Source: Hyphomicrobiales bacterium (lineage in GTDB: Bacteria; Pseudomonadota; Alphaproteobacteria; Rhizobiales; Beijerinckiaceae). From it: a stretch of 64,000 bases of DNA. The notes under the pieces are model-generated. The model saw only the letters and a program-made list of their open reading frames with translations. It had not been told where the DNA came from and made no database searches. The stretch covers positions 43,898-107,897 of the forward strand of contig JAIXSR010000087.1 in the NCBI GenBank assembly GCA_027484605.1. The letters are read 5' to 3'. The first letter of the stretch is position 1, and every line of letters begins with the position of its first letter. Positions 62,523-64,000 of this stretch are shown here, in pieces. The position numbers were made by a program, and so were the translations under genes.

Positions 62523-62535
62523 GTATGCAGCATAC
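62523..62535. promoter_or_regulatory. GntR-like palindrome in the sugar-acid divergent promoter
   Basis: GTATGC-A-GCATAC is a perfect 13-base palindrome between the dehydratase gene (start 62498, minus) and the amidohydrolase gene (plus). Such short palindromes with an odd centre are common for GntR/FCD regulators of sugar-acid genes. The site lies 25 bases upstream of the dehydratase start, so binding would block that gene directly. Confidence 0.6.
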
Positions 62536-62561
62536 TTGCGACCCGGGAACCATTAGCTATA

Positions 62562-63536
62562 GTGGCCCTGCCGTCAATCCGGGAGGCAGCGATTTCACAC
62601 CAGCCAGGGGCAGGATCGGTCAACCAGAACGGGGCTGGACGCGCCGTGGTGGATGCACATCACCATGTCTGGGATCCGGGCCGGAACTATCATCCCTGGC
62701 TGTGCGATGCGCCGCCGATCCGCTTCCGCTACGGTGATTATTCCGCGCTTCGCCGTCCCTACCTTCCCGCCGATTATCGCCGTGATGCCGGGCCCTACCG
62801 CCTGCTCGCCAGCGTCTATGTCGAGGCCGAATGGGACCCGCGTGATCCCGTGGGCGAGATGACCTATATCGCCGCCTTGCGCGAGGAGACCGGTCTTCCC
62901 AGCGTGGCTGTCGCGCAGGCCTGGCTTGACCGGGCCGATTGCGCTTCCGTGCTGGAAAGCCATGCCGCACGCGGTTTCGTCCGTTCGGTCCGCCACAAGC
63001 CGCGTGCCAATGCCGCGCCGGGGGATGGTGCGCCGGGTGGCATGGCCGATCCGCTTTGGCGCGAGGGTTACGCCAGGCTCGCCCCTCTGGGCCTGCGCTT
63101 CGACCTCCAGACGCCCTGGTGGCATCTCGGCGAGGCAGCCCGGCTCGCGGCGGATTTCCCCGAGAGCACCATCATCCTCAACCATACCGGCCTGCCGGCG
63201 GATCGCTCGCCCGAAGGACTGGCGGGCTGGCAAGCTGCCATGCAGGGCCTCGCGGCCTGCCCGAATGTCATGGTCAAGATCTCCGGCATCGGCGTGCCGG
63301 GGCAGGCCTGGACGGCCGAAACCAACCGGGAGATCGTGCTGCGGACCATCGAGGCCTTCGGGACGGAGCGATGCATGTTCGCCTCGAACTTCCCGGTTGA
63401 CTCGCTCTGCGCCGGTTTCCCGACCATCTTCGGCGGTTTCGAAGCCATCGTGGCCGGTTTTCCGCCGGCCGAACAGGAGGCGTTGTTCGTCGAAAACGCC
63501 CGACGCATCTATGCCATAGGAGAGGAACATGCCTGA
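62562..63536 (+). CDS. Amidohydrolase-2 family lactonase-like protein
   Basis: Protein of up to 324 aa of the TIM-barrel amidohydrolase family that includes L-fucono/L-rhamnono-lactonases and 2-pyrone-4,6-dicarboxylate lactonase. Motifs are VVDAHHHVWDP (first metal His pair), RSVRHKP, TIILNHTGLP, VMVKISGIG and the late MFASNFPVDSL with the metal/catalytic Asp. The start is uncertain. GTG 62562 has no good ribosome site. GGGAGG at 62581 would suit an ATT at 62592, and GTG 62646 begins right at the conserved core. It precedes an oxidoreductase gene with 8 bases overlap; the likely pathway is oxidation of a sugar to its lactone and acid. Confidence 0.82.
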   Translation: MALPSIREAAISHQPGAGSVNQNGAGRAVVDAHHHVWDPGRNYHPWLCDAPPIRFRYGDYSALRRPYLPADYRRDAGPYRLLASVYVEAEWDPRDPVGEMTYIAALREETGLPSVAVAQAWLDRADCASVLESHAARGFVRSVRHKPRANAAPGDGAPGGMADPLWREGYARLAPLGLRFDLQTPWWHLGEAARLAADFPESTIILNHTGLPADRSPEGLAGWQAAMQGLAACPNVMVKISGIGVPGQAWTAETNREIVLRTIEAFGTERCMFASNFPVDSLCAGFPTIFGGFEAIVAGFPPAEQEALFVENARRIYAIGEEHA

Positions 63537-64000
63537 GACAGGGAACGGGAAGCCGCGGCTGGGCTATCTCGGCGTGGGCCTGATGGGCCTGCCCATGGTC
63601 CGCCATCTGCTGCCGAAGGGCTATACCATCACGGCCTTCGATATCGCGCCCGCCCGGTGCGAGGCTGCGCGCGAGGCCGGGGCAGGGGTGGCTGCGACGC
63701 CGGGCGGTGTTGTGGATGGCGCTGATCTGATCATCCTGAACCTGCCGACCCTGGATGCGGTGGAGCAGGTGATGTTCGGCAGCGGCGGCGTGGCTCAAGC
63801 GATGCAGCCGGGCCAGATCCTTGTCGATTTTTCGACCATTCCGGTCGATGCCTGCCGCCGCCTCGGTGCACGCCTTCTGGCGGAGCGGGGATGCGGCTGG
63901 GTCGACACCCCGGTTTCGGGCGGTCCGCCGGCTTCCGGCACCGGCACGCTGACCGTCATGGCCGGCGGCCGCGAGGTCGATCTCGACCGGATCGCGCCGC
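63529..64000 (+). CDS. 3-Hydroxyisobutyrate dehydrogenase-type NAD(P) oxidoreductase, 3' end cut off
   Basis: Not listed in the ORF track because it runs off the window. ATG 63529 follows AGGAGAGGAA and overlaps the amidohydrolase stop. The visible 157 residues begin MPETGNGKPRLGYLGVGLMGLPMVRHLL, the Rossmann GxGxMG motif of beta-hydroxyacid dehydrogenases. ADLIILNLPTLDAVEQVMFG and VDTPVSGGPPASGTGTLTVMAGG (substrate-site loop) follow. The catalytic Lys should lie beyond base 64000. With the lactonase and dehydratase it would fit a sugar-acid route. Confidence 0.9.
   Translation, partial: MPETGNGKPRLGYLGVGLMGLPMVRHLLPKGYTITAFDIAPARCEAAREAGAGVAATPGGVVDGADLIILNLPTLDAVEQVMFGSGGVAQAMQPGQILVDFSTIPVDACRRLGARLLAERGCGWVDTPVSGGPPASGTGTLTVMAGGREVDLDRIAP

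Overview
The window is about 64 kb of GC-rich, densely coded bacterial DNA. Genes run in long directional blocks with 4-base ATGA/GTGA overlaps. The gene content suggests an alphaproteobacterium, probably of the Hyphomicrobiales: a MASE1 kinase with a FixJ-type regulator, a TPR-type class III cyclase, Dpp/Ugp/Pot-type ABC transporters, a TAXI-TRAP transporter, Sox genes and a class III alcohol dehydrogenase. This is inferred from gene content only, because no rRNA or other marker is present. I found no tRNA, rRNA, CRISPR array, insertion sequence or prophage. Nearly all of the sequence is catabolic and transport genes.

Layout. 1-2.4 kb: the end of a peptide-type ABC transporter (permease and a double ATPase). 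2.5-7.2 kb: a six-gene operon joining a two-subunit xanthine-oxidase-family molybdenum dehydrogenase (IorA/IorB-like) to soxX, soxY, soxZ and soxA, with no soxB or soxCD in view. 7.2-17.3 kb: a membrane-anchored nuclease-like protein, an M20 peptidase, a penicillin acylase and a complete Dpp-type transporter, together suited to taking up and splitting peptides or N-acyl compounds. 17.5-22.5 kb: glutathione-dependent formaldehyde dehydrogenase, DNA polymerase IV, and an aromatic FAD monooxygenase divergent from a MarR regulator. 22.5-29.1 kb: a transglutaminase / ATP-grasp-alpha-E / transglutaminase-DUF2126 operon, a predicted peptide-modifying system. 29.3-30.4 kb: ankyrin and YciI-like proteins.

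30.7-40.7 kb: a TAXI-TRAP transporter, then ugpBAEC for glycerol-3-phosphate-type substrates, followed by a MASE1 histidine kinase and a FixJ-like regulator whose phospho-acceptor Asp is replaced by Tyr. 40.8-49.6 kb: an HpxZ-like protein facing an eight-gene minus-strand operon (Pot-type ABC importer, NodB deacetylase/allantoinase, amidase, Cys-less racemase homologue, dihydropyrimidinase). This operon looks like import and stepwise hydrolysis of a cyclic ureide or hydantoin. A GntR-like palindrome lies upstream of it.

49.7-54.0 kb: a multi-spanning membrane protein, a secreted GH5 glycosidase and a GntP-like permease. 54.1-60.0 kb: a Crp/Fnr regulator convergent with a three-gene operon of nucleotide cyclase-TPR, a PAP2 phosphatase with fifteen N-terminal Asn-Gly-Leu repeats, and a subtilase. 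I know of no described system with this combination. 60.3-64 kb: a TMEM43-like membrane protein, then a divergent pair (2-keto-3-deoxyarabonate dehydratase-like enzyme; amidohydrolase/lactonase plus a truncated 3-hydroxyisobutyrate-dehydrogenase-type gene) around a perfect GntR-like palindrome, which fits a sugar-acid pathway.

The two assemblies that most deserve a second look are the Mo-dehydrogenase-soxXYZA operon and the cyclase-(NGL)15-PAP2-subtilase operon.
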